Assembly: GCF_014337215.1 (NCBI RefSeq)
Contig: NZ_CP060635.1
Location: forward strand, 2,741,501 to 2,805,500
Direction of reading: 5' to 3'
Source of the DNA: Wansuia hejianensis
GTDB taxonomy: Bacteria; Bacillota; Clostridia; Lachnospirales; Lachnospiraceae
DNA: 64,000 nucleotides
Shown here: positions 42,416 to 50,428 of the stretch, piece after piece
How positions within the stretch are numbered: the stretch's first letter is position 1
Layout: each line of letters opens with the position of its first letter
Notes under the pieces: generated by a model
Database searches by the model: none
Seen by the model: the letters and a program-made list of their open reading frames with translations, nothing else
Told to the model about the DNA's origin: nothing
Made by a program: the position numbers and the translations under genes

Positions 42416-43613
42416 AACGGAACCCCTGACAGCCAGGAACAACTCCGGCCACGAAGATCTACCCTCTCAGATCCTGGCCAGCCCGGATGTGGCCCTTGTG
42501 GCCGCCGGGTCCTTCGCCTGCATTCGCACTCTGTATTTTCAGGCCAAGAGAACCGGGAAGCTTCATCACTTCTTCAGCTGCTGTCTGAGTGATCGGGAAT
42601 ACGCCCTGGGCCGGCAGGAAAAACGGATTACAGACACCATACGTCAAGCCGCTGCTGCCAAAGGGGTGAAGGGAGTTATTTTTTACGCCTCCTGCATGGA
42701 GGTTCTCACCATGTGGGATTTTCAGGGGGCTATAGAATCTATACGAGACCATTTACCTGTACCCGTGGAAATTTTATACCGGGGGCCTCTGGCAAAACGA
42801 AAACGAGAGCCGTTGGAAGAGCTGCGGCAAATTTTGCAGCGTTGGAACCTTCCCCCAGGCTCTGAAGCGCTCCCACCGTCTGTTTCTTCCGCACAGCCTC
42901 CGCCACCGCCGGATTTTGAAGGGATTCTCTCTCTTCTACAGGAATGGGACTGTGATACTTTTTTGTTCACAGCCGGCGGCTGTAAGAAATGCCTCAGCTG
43001 CTCTGAAACACAGTTTTCCTATCGTAACTGCCGGAACAGCCGCTTCGATGACCGTTTTGCCGCGACCGGCGATCTCTCCGGAATTTGTCAGATTCTGCTC
43101 TCTGATTTTCCGGAAAAACGCCCCCTGTATTTGCTCAGCAGCGCTGTTACCCACGCTATCGGGTTGGACCTGGAGCAGCTGGCCTGTGAATTGACACAGT
43201 TCGGAAAGCAGACCATTTATTTGCCCAGCAGCGGATTCCATACAGCCTCTTACGGAATGAAACAGGCATGGCTTTCCCTGGGACGGCGTTTTCTGTCCGG
43301 CCGCACAAAGATTGTCCGAGGTTTGATCTGGATATTGGGCTTCTCCCGTCTGACCTGCCCCTCCGAAAGGGACACGGAATGTCATCCGGTAGATTTTCTG
43401 GATATGGGAAATCCATTTTCCGGGACACAAAAGAACCTCAGCCAGCAGATCAAGCAGCTGGAGAGGCAAGCATACACCGTAGAAATCTGGCGTGAGACCT
43501 TTTTACACCCGGAAGAAGCAGTTCTTCCGGAACGGACACTGGTGGCGGCGCCGGAAGGCCTTCCCCTGGCTAAATGGATGGAACAGAAATTTGGAATCCC
43601 TTTTTACTGGTAA
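42402..43613 (+). CDS. Nitrogenase component-1-like protein (single NifD-like subunit)
   Basis: A 403-residue protein of the NifD/BchN/CfbD superfamily. Three cysteines align with the interface-cluster ligands: C40 in AAGSFACIRTL, C60 (or 61) in FSCCLSDREYALGRQEK, matching the EKDxVFGG region, and C98 in FYASCMEVLTMWD. A further cluster-like motif GGCKKCLSC is near 205-212. With no second NifK-like gene it may work as a homodimer like CfbD. It overlaps the NifH-like gene by 14 bases. Substrate unknown. Confidence 0.85.
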   Translation: MTGFKTEPLTARNNSGHEDLPSQILASPDVALVAAGSFACIRTLYFQAKRTGKLHHFFSCCLSDREYALGRQEKRITDTIRQAAAAKGVKGVIFYASCMEVLTMWDFQGAIESIRDHLPVPVEILYRGPLAKRKREPLEELRQILQRWNLPPGSEALPPSVSSAQPPPPPDFEGILSLLQEWDCDTFLFTAGGCKKCLSCSETQFSYRNCRNSRFDDRFAATGDLSGICQILLSDFPEKRPLYLLSSAVTHAIGLDLEQLACELTQFGKQTIYLPSSGFHTASYGMKQAWLSLGRRFLSGRTKIVRGLIWILGFSRLTCPSERDTECHPVDFLDMGNPFSGTQKNLSQQIKQLERQAYTVEIWRETFLHPEEAVLPERTLVAAPEGLPLAKWMEQKFGIPFYW

Positions 43614-43770
43614 TTTGTATTTCAGCTTTTCCAGCCGGTTCCCATCTGATCATTCATTTCATGGATTATCTGATCTGCCGGTTCAAAATACAAAATGTCC
43701 ATCTGCGAGAAATCGGCATTTAGGAGCGCTGGAATAAGCGCGGAACAGGGGGCGCACACGTTTTTGCCCG

Positions 43771-43799
43771 ATGACAATTTATTTTTCCTGTGATATGAT
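43771..43799 (+). promoter_or_regulatory. Promoter of the HisA-like gene
   Basis: ATGACA (43771-43776) and TATGAT (43794-43799) are 17 bases apart, with TGA directly before the -10. It follows the end of the nitrogenase-like operon, so the HisA-like gene is probably independent. Confidence 0.6.
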
Positions 43800-43856
43800 G
43801 ATGATATGAAAAATGTCGGCTAAACGAATTTTCTCAAAAGCCGGAAGGGAGTCACC

Positions 43857-44633
43857 GTGAAATTTCGACCTTGTATTGATATACACAATGGCAAAGTAAA
43901 ACAGATAGTTGGAGGAAGCCTGAAGGATGACGGCGACCAGGCCTCCGAAAACTTTGTGTCTGAACAGGATGCCGCCTATTACGCCCGCCTGTACCGGAAA
44001 CACGGCCTGGACGGAGGCCATATCATCCTATTGAATCCGAATACTTCGGAATACTATCCGGATACCCGTTCTCAGGCGCTCTCAGCTCTTCGCGCCTGGC
44101 CCGGCGGCCTTCAGATAGGCGGCGGAATAACCGCTGACAACGCCTGGGGCTTTCTGGATGCAGGAGCCAGTCATGTGATCGTCACGTCCTATGTCTTTCA
44201 AAACGGCCAGATATCCACAGAGAACCTGAACCGTCTGGTGCGGGCCGTTGGCAGGGATCGTCTCGTTCTGGATCTGAGCTGCCGTAAAAAAGACGGCCGC
44301 TACTATATTGTCACTGACCGCTGGCAGACCTTTACCGGCGTCGCAATTGACCTGCCGGTATTGGAGAAACTTTCTTCTCACTGTGATGAATTTTTAATCC
44401 ACGCCGTAGATGTAGAGGGCAAGGCCTCCGGCATCGAAACAGAACTTGTAAGACTGTTAGCCCGCCTGGAGGATTTCCCCGTCACATATGCGGGAGGCGT
44501 GGGAAGCTATCAGGATCTTATCCTGTTAAAGAATGCCGGCTGCAATCACCTGGATGTCACTATAGGGAGCGCCCTGGATCTCTTCGGAGGTGAACTGTCC
44601 TTTCAGAAGGTACTGGAAATATGCCGGGGATAA
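43857..44633 (+). CDS. Eukaryotic-type HisA isomerase
   Basis: A 258-residue TIM-barrel enzyme that isomerises ProFAR to PRFAR in histidine synthesis. The first catalytic aspartate is in RPCIDIHNGKVKQIVGG; DLSCRKKDGRYYIVTDRWQ and TYAGGVGSYQDLILLK follow the pattern of the eukaryotic HIS6 type rather than classic bacterial HisA. It stands alone, away from any other his gene. The start is GTG 43857 with AAGGGAGTCACC upstream. Confidence 0.88.
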   Translation: MKFRPCIDIHNGKVKQIVGGSLKDDGDQASENFVSEQDAAYYARLYRKHGLDGGHIILLNPNTSEYYPDTRSQALSALRAWPGGLQIGGGITADNAWGFLDAGASHVIVTSYVFQNGQISTENLNRLVRAVGRDRLVLDLSCRKKDGRYYIVTDRWQTFTGVAIDLPVLEKLSSHCDEFLIHAVDVEGKASGIETELVRLLARLEDFPVTYAGGVGSYQDLILLKNAGCNHLDVTIGSALDLFGGELSFQKVLEICRG

Positions 44634-44648
44634 CAGCCTGCGAAACCT

Positions 44649-45479
44649 CTACCGGCTCTGTTCCCGCAGAAGCTGTATTTCTCTTCCATAGCCTTCCAGA
44701 TCATTGGGCGTCTCCAGGTAAAACGGCAGCTCCTTCACCCTCGGATCATTGATCAGATTCACAAAAGTCTGAAGCCCCAGACTGCCTTCCCCGATTTTTT
44801 CATGGCGGTCTTTATGGCTCGCGAAGGGGTTTTTACTGTCATTGATATGTATCGCTTTCAGTCTGTCCAGGCCGATCACCCTGTCGAATTCTTCCAGGAC
44901 CCGGTCTAAGTCTCCCGCAATATCATAACCCGCGTCATATACATGGCAAGTATCCAGGCATACGCCCACATGCCCTTCCAGCTCCACACCGTCCAGTATC
45001 GCACGCAGCTCTTCAAAGCTCCGGCCAACCTCCGTTCCTTTTCCTGCCATAGTCTCCAGCAGGACTGTCGTAGTCTGCTCTGGCCTTAACAGTTCATTCA
45101 GCAACCCGCTGATCTGTCGGATGCCTTCTTCCGGACCCTGCCCCGTATGGCTCCCCGGATGAAAATTGTAATAATTGCCAGGCAGATATTCCATTCTCCG
45201 AAGATCATCCTCCATGGTCATACGCGCAAATTCTCTCGTGTGTTCATCTTTGGAACAGGCATTCAGCGTATAGGGCGCGTGCGCAAGAATGACCCCGATT
45301 CCATTCTCCTCCGCAAATTCCCTGAACGCAGCCACGTCCTTTTCATCTATTTCCTTTGCCTTCGATCCCCGCGGATTCCTGGTAAAAAACTGAAAGGTAT
45401 TAGCTCCGATACTGAGCGCTTCTTTCCCCATGTGCAAAAATCCTTTTGAAGACGATAAATGGCTTCCAATCTTAAACAT
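44649..45479 (-). CDS. nfo: Deoxyribonuclease IV (AP endonuclease)
   Basis: A 276-residue zinc-dependent apurinic/apyrimidinic endonuclease. It shows the family order MFKIGSHLSSSKGF, HAPYTLNACSKDEHTREF, NFHPGSHTGQG, VLLETMAGKGTEVG, VCLDTCHVYDAGYDI, HINDSKNPFASHKDRHEKIG and FYLETPND, which provides the three-metal site. It repairs abasic sites. It shares its strand with the YhaN/YhaO-like nuclease genes, three bases downstream of the first. Confidence 0.96.
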   Translation of the reverse strand: MFKIGSHLSSSKGFLHMGKEALSIGANTFQFFTRNPRGSKAKEIDEKDVAAFREFAEENGIGVILAHAPYTLNACSKDEHTREFARMTMEDDLRRMEYLPGNYYNFHPGSHTGQGPEEGIRQISGLLNELLRPEQTTTVLLETMAGKGTEVGRSFEELRAILDGVELEGHVGVCLDTCHVYDAGYDIAGDLDRVLEEFDRVIGLDRLKAIHINDSKNPFASHKDRHEKIGEGSLGLQTFVNLINDPRVKELPFYLETPNDLEGYGREIQLLREQSR

Positions 45480-45482
45480 CTT

Positions 45483-47054
45483 TTATTCTCCCGTATTTTT
45501 CGCTTCCTGCCCCAGCGTGATTTTATGAAAAGGGATCTGAAGCCGCAGCAATAGCTGTTCTTCCCTCCCCTGACAGGTAAATACCAGCACCTGCCGTCCC
45601 AGCGCTCCCAGCCATCTCAGTACCTGCCCCAGGCGGCGGTCATCATACATGACAAAGACGTCATCCAGCAGCACCGGCAGCGGCTCTTCCGCACAGAGGA
45701 TATCCGTAACCGCCATACGCAGGGCGAAATAAACCTGTTCCATGGTCCCCCTGCTCACCTGTGAAAGAGGCACATAATAATCCTTCGTATAAAGTCCCAT
45801 CTTCAAATCATCGTCGAGAGATACGGACAGATATTTTCCTCCCGTGATCTGAAAAAGGATCTCTGACATTCTGTTCTTCAGGTCTGCGCCGACCTTTTTC
45901 TGCATGTCTGCCGAGAGCCGGGCGAGGGTTTCCAGCGCCAGGTTGACGCCGGCCAGGTCCGCTTCCAGACTGTCCCTGCCGCCGCAGGCAAGACAAAACT
46001 CCTGGTATTCCTGCTCAAGATTCTCCGCGTCTGTCTGTTTACCCAATATTTCCTGCTGAAGATATTCCACATTCCATTGAAGTTTTTGGATTTTCTCACT
46101 GAGTTCATCCGTCTCTTCCACAATGACAGACTGTTTCCTGTGCTTCAGGTCATAGGCTACCAGGCACAGCAGCGCCAGGATAGATACAGCCAGGCCCGTC
46201 CGGATGATCAATGACGAAACCTTAAGGAACAGCAGAACCGCCAAAAACGTCAGAAATGAAATAATTGCAGAAATTCCCGCGGTCCTGACCCACTTATGGC
46301 CTGATTTCTCAATGGACTCCTTCAGCGCTTCCTTCACCTCTTTGTGAGGGATTTCCCTGTGGAAGATCTCCTGGTTCAACTGCTCCTCTGCCGTCTTCAG
46401 GTTTTCCTTCAGCGTTTCACATTCCTGCTGCACATATTCCATTCTGGAATACAGCTCCTGCTTCTTAACCTCCTGTTTTTCCCGTCTGGCCCTGATTCTC
46501 TGCTCCAGCTCTTTCCTCTTGCTCTTCAGATGGTCTGCCGCGGCCTGAAGATCCAGCGTCCCGTCCACGCTTCCCTGATAATTGGCCATATAATTTTTCA
46601 GCTCAATGGCCAGTCCTTCATCCGTCACACTCTTCAGCTGTCCCACAGAAACCGTGTTATCATAAATATTTTCGCCGATTCCGCCCAGCAGCATCTTCAA
46701 ATCTCCGTCCTCTATGGACAGACACTCGCCGTCAGATTCACACACCAGTTGTTCCGACACCTCGTTCCGGTAGAAATTCCTCGTCAGCCGGAAATCCTTC
46801 CCTCCGCTGACAAACCGGAGGGTCCCCGCATAGTGTGCCGGCTCTTCCCATGGCTCATAGCGGCTGTAGCAATCATTCCTGGAGGCCCTTCCTCTCTGCT
46901 TCCTCATCCCGAACAGCATACTTCTGATGAATGTATGTACGGTAGATTTACCGCTCTCGTTCTCTCCGGAGATCAGGTTCAGCCCTTCTCCCAGCCGGAT
47001 GGTCTGATTATGGAATTTTCCGAAATTCTTCAGGTTTAACTCTTTTAATTTCAT
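45483..47054 (-). CDS. YhaN/SbcC-like ATPase with membrane hairpin
   Basis: A 523-residue SMC-type ATPase. Walker A is GENESGKSTVHTFIRSM near residue 30, long coiled coils follow (about 175-250 and 310-370), and the C-terminal signature VSRGTMEQVYFALRMA and Walker B LPVLLDDVFVMYDD close the ATPase head. Two hydrophobic helices lie in the middle (AGISAIISFLTFLAVLLFL and TGLAVSILALLCLVAYDL), placing it at the membrane as in Bacillus YhaN. It overlaps the nuclease gene by four bases. Confidence 0.88.
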   Translation of the reverse strand: MKLKELNLKNFGKFHNQTIRLGEGLNLISGENESGKSTVHTFIRSMLFGMRKQRGRASRNDCYSRYEPWEEPAHYAGTLRFVSGGKDFRLTRNFYRNEVSEQLVCESDGECLSIEDGDLKMLLGGIGENIYDNTVSVGQLKSVTDEGLAIELKNYMANYQGSVDGTLDLQAAADHLKSKRKELEQRIRARREKQEVKKQELYSRMEYVQQECETLKENLKTAEEQLNQEIFHREIPHKEVKEALKESIEKSGHKWVRTAGISAIISFLTFLAVLLFLKVSSLIIRTGLAVSILALLCLVAYDLKHRKQSVIVEETDELSEKIQKLQWNVEYLQQEILGKQTDAENLEQEYQEFCLACGGRDSLEADLAGVNLALETLARLSADMQKKVGADLKNRMSEILFQITGGKYLSVSLDDDLKMGLYTKDYYVPLSQVSRGTMEQVYFALRMAVTDILCAEEPLPVLLDDVFVMYDDRRLGQVLRWLGALGRQVLVFTCQGREEQLLLRLQIPFHKITLGQEAKNTGE

Positions 47055-48106
47055 AGCTCCCTCTTCGCATCCAGCAGGGCTTCAATCCCGTAAAACAGAG
47101 CTTTCTGCTCCACCGGATCTTCACTTCCCGCAAAACAATCCACATATTCCCCAATGAGCCCGCCCTCATAGATCTGAGACAATTCTGTAAAATCATAGGC
47201 GGGGCGCGTCTCATCCACCACCTCTGACACATTTCCGGTCTGTTCCAGTCTTCTGGCAGAAAACTCTGTTTTCACGTCCCTCAGCCCGCGAAGCCTCACA
47301 CGGTAGATGTTGTCCTCCCCAGCCACCCTGATGGCCTTATGAACCCACTCTTCCAGTTCAAACTGTGTGGTTTCTTCTTTCACGTCAAAATCCAGGTCCA
47401 GATACGAGCAGGACGCAAACGGCACAAATTCTGCCGTTGTCCCTTCCTGCGTGCAGATCACCTTCATGAATCCATGCGGGCCGGTATCATTCCTGTCAAT
47501 TGGCTCCAGCGCCCCCGAGAATGCAATTCTGTTTTTCAAAAGAACCTGGGGCTTATGGATATGCCCCAGCGCGGCATACTGAAATCCTGCCTCCGCCAGC
47601 CTCTCCCTGTTCACAGGGCTGTGCTTTTCGTCCCCGCCATGGGCCAGAAGGATATGAAATGCCTCCCGCCCGGACGGACGGACATTCTGATAGAGATCAT
47701 CCGTCACCTCACGGCTGTAATAGCTGCAGCCGTATACACAGACATTTTTCTTCGGGATGGATACCCGGACACATTCGCGGTTCCAGAGTCCGATCACATT
47801 TTTATTCCAGGGAAATTCCGGATAATAAGACCCCTTCTTAATATAATCGTGATTTCCCGCCATCAGCACCACCGTTGTATCCGGTATGGTGGAAAACAGA
47901 TAATTCACTTCCTTCAGCTCCCGCACCAACGGCTGACGGTGAAACAGGTCCCCCGAAACCAGCAGGAGATCCGCTTTCTCCAGCCGCACTCTTTCAATGA
48001 GCCTTTTCCATGTATTCCAGATATCCTCCTTCCGCTTCCTGCTCCAGGGATATCCCAGATCCGGCGAAGCTCCCAGATGAATATCTGCCGTATGAATAAT
48101 TTTCAT
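47051..48106 (-). CDS. YhaO/SbcD-like metallophosphatase nuclease
   Basis: A 351-residue protein with the calcineurin-like nuclease motifs: IIHTADIHLGASPD, LVSGDLFHRQPL, LMAGNHDYIKKG and ILLAHGGDEKH ... ALGHIHKPQ. It pairs with the ATPase encoded next (ATGA overlap), forming a Mre11/Rad50-like DNA-end-processing complex. ATG 48106 follows GTTGGAGGTAAAA. Confidence 0.93.
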   Translation of the reverse strand: MKIIHTADIHLGASPDLGYPWSRKRKEDIWNTWKRLIERVRLEKADLLLVSGDLFHRQPLVRELKEVNYLFSTIPDTTVVLMAGNHDYIKKGSYYPEFPWNKNVIGLWNRECVRVSIPKKNVCVYGCSYYSREVTDDLYQNVRPSGREAFHILLAHGGDEKHSPVNRERLAEAGFQYAALGHIHKPQVLLKNRIAFSGALEPIDRNDTGPHGFMKVICTQEGTTAEFVPFASCSYLDLDFDVKEETTQFELEEWVHKAIRVAGEDNIYRVRLRGLRDVKTEFSARRLEQTGNVSEVVDETRPAYDFTELSQIYEGGLIGEYVDCFAGSEDPVEQKALFYGIEALLDAKREL

Positions 48107-48118
48107 TTTTACCTCCAA

Positions 48119-49513
48119 CTACAGCTCACAGTTGTTAACCGTCCTGGGGAAGGGAATTACATCCCGGATGTTGCCCATTCCGGTCAAATACATAATACAG
48201 CGCTCAAAGCCCAGTCCGAAGCCCGCATGGCGGGTGGTCCCATATTTGCGCAGATCCAGATAAAATTCATAATCCTTCTCTTCAAGCCCCAACTCTTCCA
48301 TCCTCTTCAGAAGCTTTTCATAGTTCTCTTCTCTCTGGCTCCCGCCAATAATCTCTCCGATGCCCGGAACCAGACAGTCCATGGCCGCCACCGTTTTTCC
48401 ATCCGGATTCTGTTTCATATAGAATGCCTTAATTTCCTTCGGATAATCCGTCACAAAGACCGGCCTCCGGAAGATTTTCTCCGTCAGGCAGCGCTCATGC
48501 TCCGTCTGCAGGTCGCAGCCCCATGCTACCTTATATTCAAACTCATCATTATGCTCTTCCAGGAGACGCACCGCCTCCGTATACGTCACACGGCCGAATT
48601 CAGAATTCACCACATGATTCAGCCGTTCCAGAAGCCCGCGGTCAATCAGCGTATGAAAGAAATTCATCTCCTCCGGCGCTTCCTCCAGCACATAGCGGAT
48701 CACATATTTCAACATGGCTTCTGCCAGCTCCATATTATCCTCCAGGTCCGCGAAAGCCACCTCCGGCTCAATCATCCAGAACTCCGCCGCATGGCGGGTG
48801 GTATTGGAATTCTCCGCCCGGAATGTGGGGCCAAAGGTATAGATCTTCCGGAAAGCCTGGGCAAATGTCTCCCCATTCAGCTGCCCGCTGACAGTCAGAT
48901 TCGTCATCTTCCTGAAAAAATCCTGAGAATAATCCACCGCCCCGTCGCCTGTGCGCGGAGGATCATTCAGATCCAGCGTGGTCACCTGAAACATTTCTCC
49001 CGCCCCTTCACAATCACTCCCCGTAATCAGCGGAGTGTGAACATAGACAAACCCCCGTTCCTGGAAAAAACGGTGGATGGCATACGCTGTCAGCGACCGC
49101 ACGCGGAAAACCGCCTGAAAAGTATTCGTTCTGGGCCTGAGATGAGAAATCGTCCTCAGATATTCCAGCGAATGGCGCTTTTTCTGAAGGGGATAATCAG
49201 GAGCCGAAGCCCCTTCCACTCGAATTTCCTCCGCCTGGATCTCAAAAGGCTGCTTCGCCTGCGGCGTCAGCACCAGAGTCCCCCTGACCAGCACAGAAGC
49301 TCCCACATTCAGTCTGGAAATCTCCGCGAAATTATCTATTTTATCTTCATATACAATCTGAAGAGTCTCAAAAAACGATCCGTCATGTAATACAAGAAAT
49401 CCAAAGCTTTTAGAATCCCGAACGCTGCGGACCCAGCCGCCAACCTGAACCTCTTTCCCAAGAAAACATTCCCTGTCCCTGTAAATTTCCCGTACCGTCG
49501 TCAAATGCTCCAT
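48119..49513 (-). CDS. asnS: Asparaginyl-tRNA synthetase
   Basis: A 464-residue class IIb synthetase that charges tRNA-Asn. The N-terminal OB-fold (VQVGGWVRSVRDSKSFGFLV) is followed by the catalytic domain with RVRSLTAYAIHRFFQERGF, FGPTFRAENSNTTRHAAEFW and the final motif 3 GFGLGFERCIMYLTGMGNIR. Normal length. ATG 49513 with GGAGGCTGCATA was chosen over the upstream open frame. A repeat element occupies the region directly upstream. Confidence 0.96.
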   Translation of the reverse strand: MEHLTTVREIYRDRECFLGKEVQVGGWVRSVRDSKSFGFLVLHDGSFFETLQIVYEDKIDNFAEISRLNVGASVLVRGTLVLTPQAKQPFEIQAEEIRVEGASAPDYPLQKKRHSLEYLRTISHLRPRTNTFQAVFRVRSLTAYAIHRFFQERGFVYVHTPLITGSDCEGAGEMFQVTTLDLNDPPRTGDGAVDYSQDFFRKMTNLTVSGQLNGETFAQAFRKIYTFGPTFRAENSNTTRHAAEFWMIEPEVAFADLEDNMELAEAMLKYVIRYVLEEAPEEMNFFHTLIDRGLLERLNHVVNSEFGRVTYTEAVRLLEEHNDEFEYKVAWGCDLQTEHERCLTEKIFRRPVFVTDYPKEIKAFYMKQNPDGKTVAAMDCLVPGIGEIIGGSQREENYEKLLKRMEELGLEEKDYEFYLDLRKYGTTRHAGFGLGFERCIMYLTGMGNIRDVIPFPRTVNNCEL

Positions 49514-49586
49514 TATGCAGCCTCCATAAACGTATTTTATATATTTTACCATGTTTTATACCATACGCAAAGACCCCCGCCAGCCC

Positions 49587-50428
49587 AAAATTACGGTTTT
49601 GTGGCGAGGTGGGGGTGGATACCCGGACGAAAAGCAGCGGGGGACCTCCGGCGGTTGTGGCCTGCCAGGCAGACTGGGCTTCGGGTTGAAGTGATTCTAA
49701 GACTTCCGGAGGCCACTCTCCAGGGGTACCGGGGAAAGTCCGGTGGAAGGCTTGATGCCTTCCATCCTCCGTTCCCCTCGCCCGCCGTGCTTGAGGCACA
49801 GCGGACGCCCCCTGGAGAGCGGCCTCCGGAAGTCTTAGAATCACTTCAACCCGAAGCCCAGTCTGCCTGGCAGGCCACAACCGCCGGAGGTCCCCCGCTG
49901 CTTTTCTGGCTGTTCCAGACGGTACAATGGCTCTCGCTAGGGGTGGAACCCCGATGGTCTCAGGCGGTAGATTTCTGTATTCAATAAAGAAATATTGGCG
50001 CCAGTAGGCCACAATTAGCCGCTGATTACTGTCTGAAACCATACTGATGACACTTTCGGAGAACTTGGGTGAAGCGTTTTAGATTGCCAGAAAGGGTGGG
50101 GGGAGGCGGGGCGGAACAGGGACGGGGCCATGGATTTCTGCAGGCCTGATTAGTTCTGCTTAGCGGGCAGCAGCGCCGGAAGGGAGGGCAGGTATTGTGC
50201 TTCACGCACAATACCTGAAGGGCACGGAGGATAGAAAGACATCAGTCTTTCTACCGGACTTGCCCTGGTACCTCCCTGTAGGTGCTGATGGCCGTTTAGC
50301 AGAACTTCAGGCCGAAGCCTTCCATGGCCCCGTCCCTGTTCCGCCCCGCCTCCCCCCACCCTTTCGTCCGGGTATCCAAACCGCCTCCCCCCCCTCACCG
50401 GCCAAATTGGAAGCAAAACCATAATTTA
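49587..50428. repeat. Palindromic GC-rich repeat element, copy 2
   Basis: The larger copy. Outer inverted repeats AAATTA-C/T-GGTTTTG lie at 49588-49601 and 50414-50427, and terminal repeats at 49603-49631 and 50362-50399. The first hairpin has near-perfect arms of about 100 bases (from 49629 to about 49725, and 49809-49904). The second has arms 50090-50190 and 50268-50364, perfect over the outer 45 bases. The inner stems are 49744-49751/49757-49764, 50190-50200/50206-50216 and 50232-50240/50245-50253. The second half is an inverted copy of the first in layout. Its right edge contains the stop codon of the beta-propeller gene. Confidence 0.87.

Noticed and set aside
41573..43613. True nitrogen fixation genes
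   Set aside because: There is no separate NifK, no cofactor assembly genes (nifE, nifN, nifB), and no FeMo-cofactor ligand pattern in the component-1-like protein.
47339..49390. Long plus-strand frame of 683 codons antisense to asnS and the nuclease gene
   Set aside because: It is a shadow of two well-supported minus-strand genes; its residue make-up is unnatural and it has no ribosome site.
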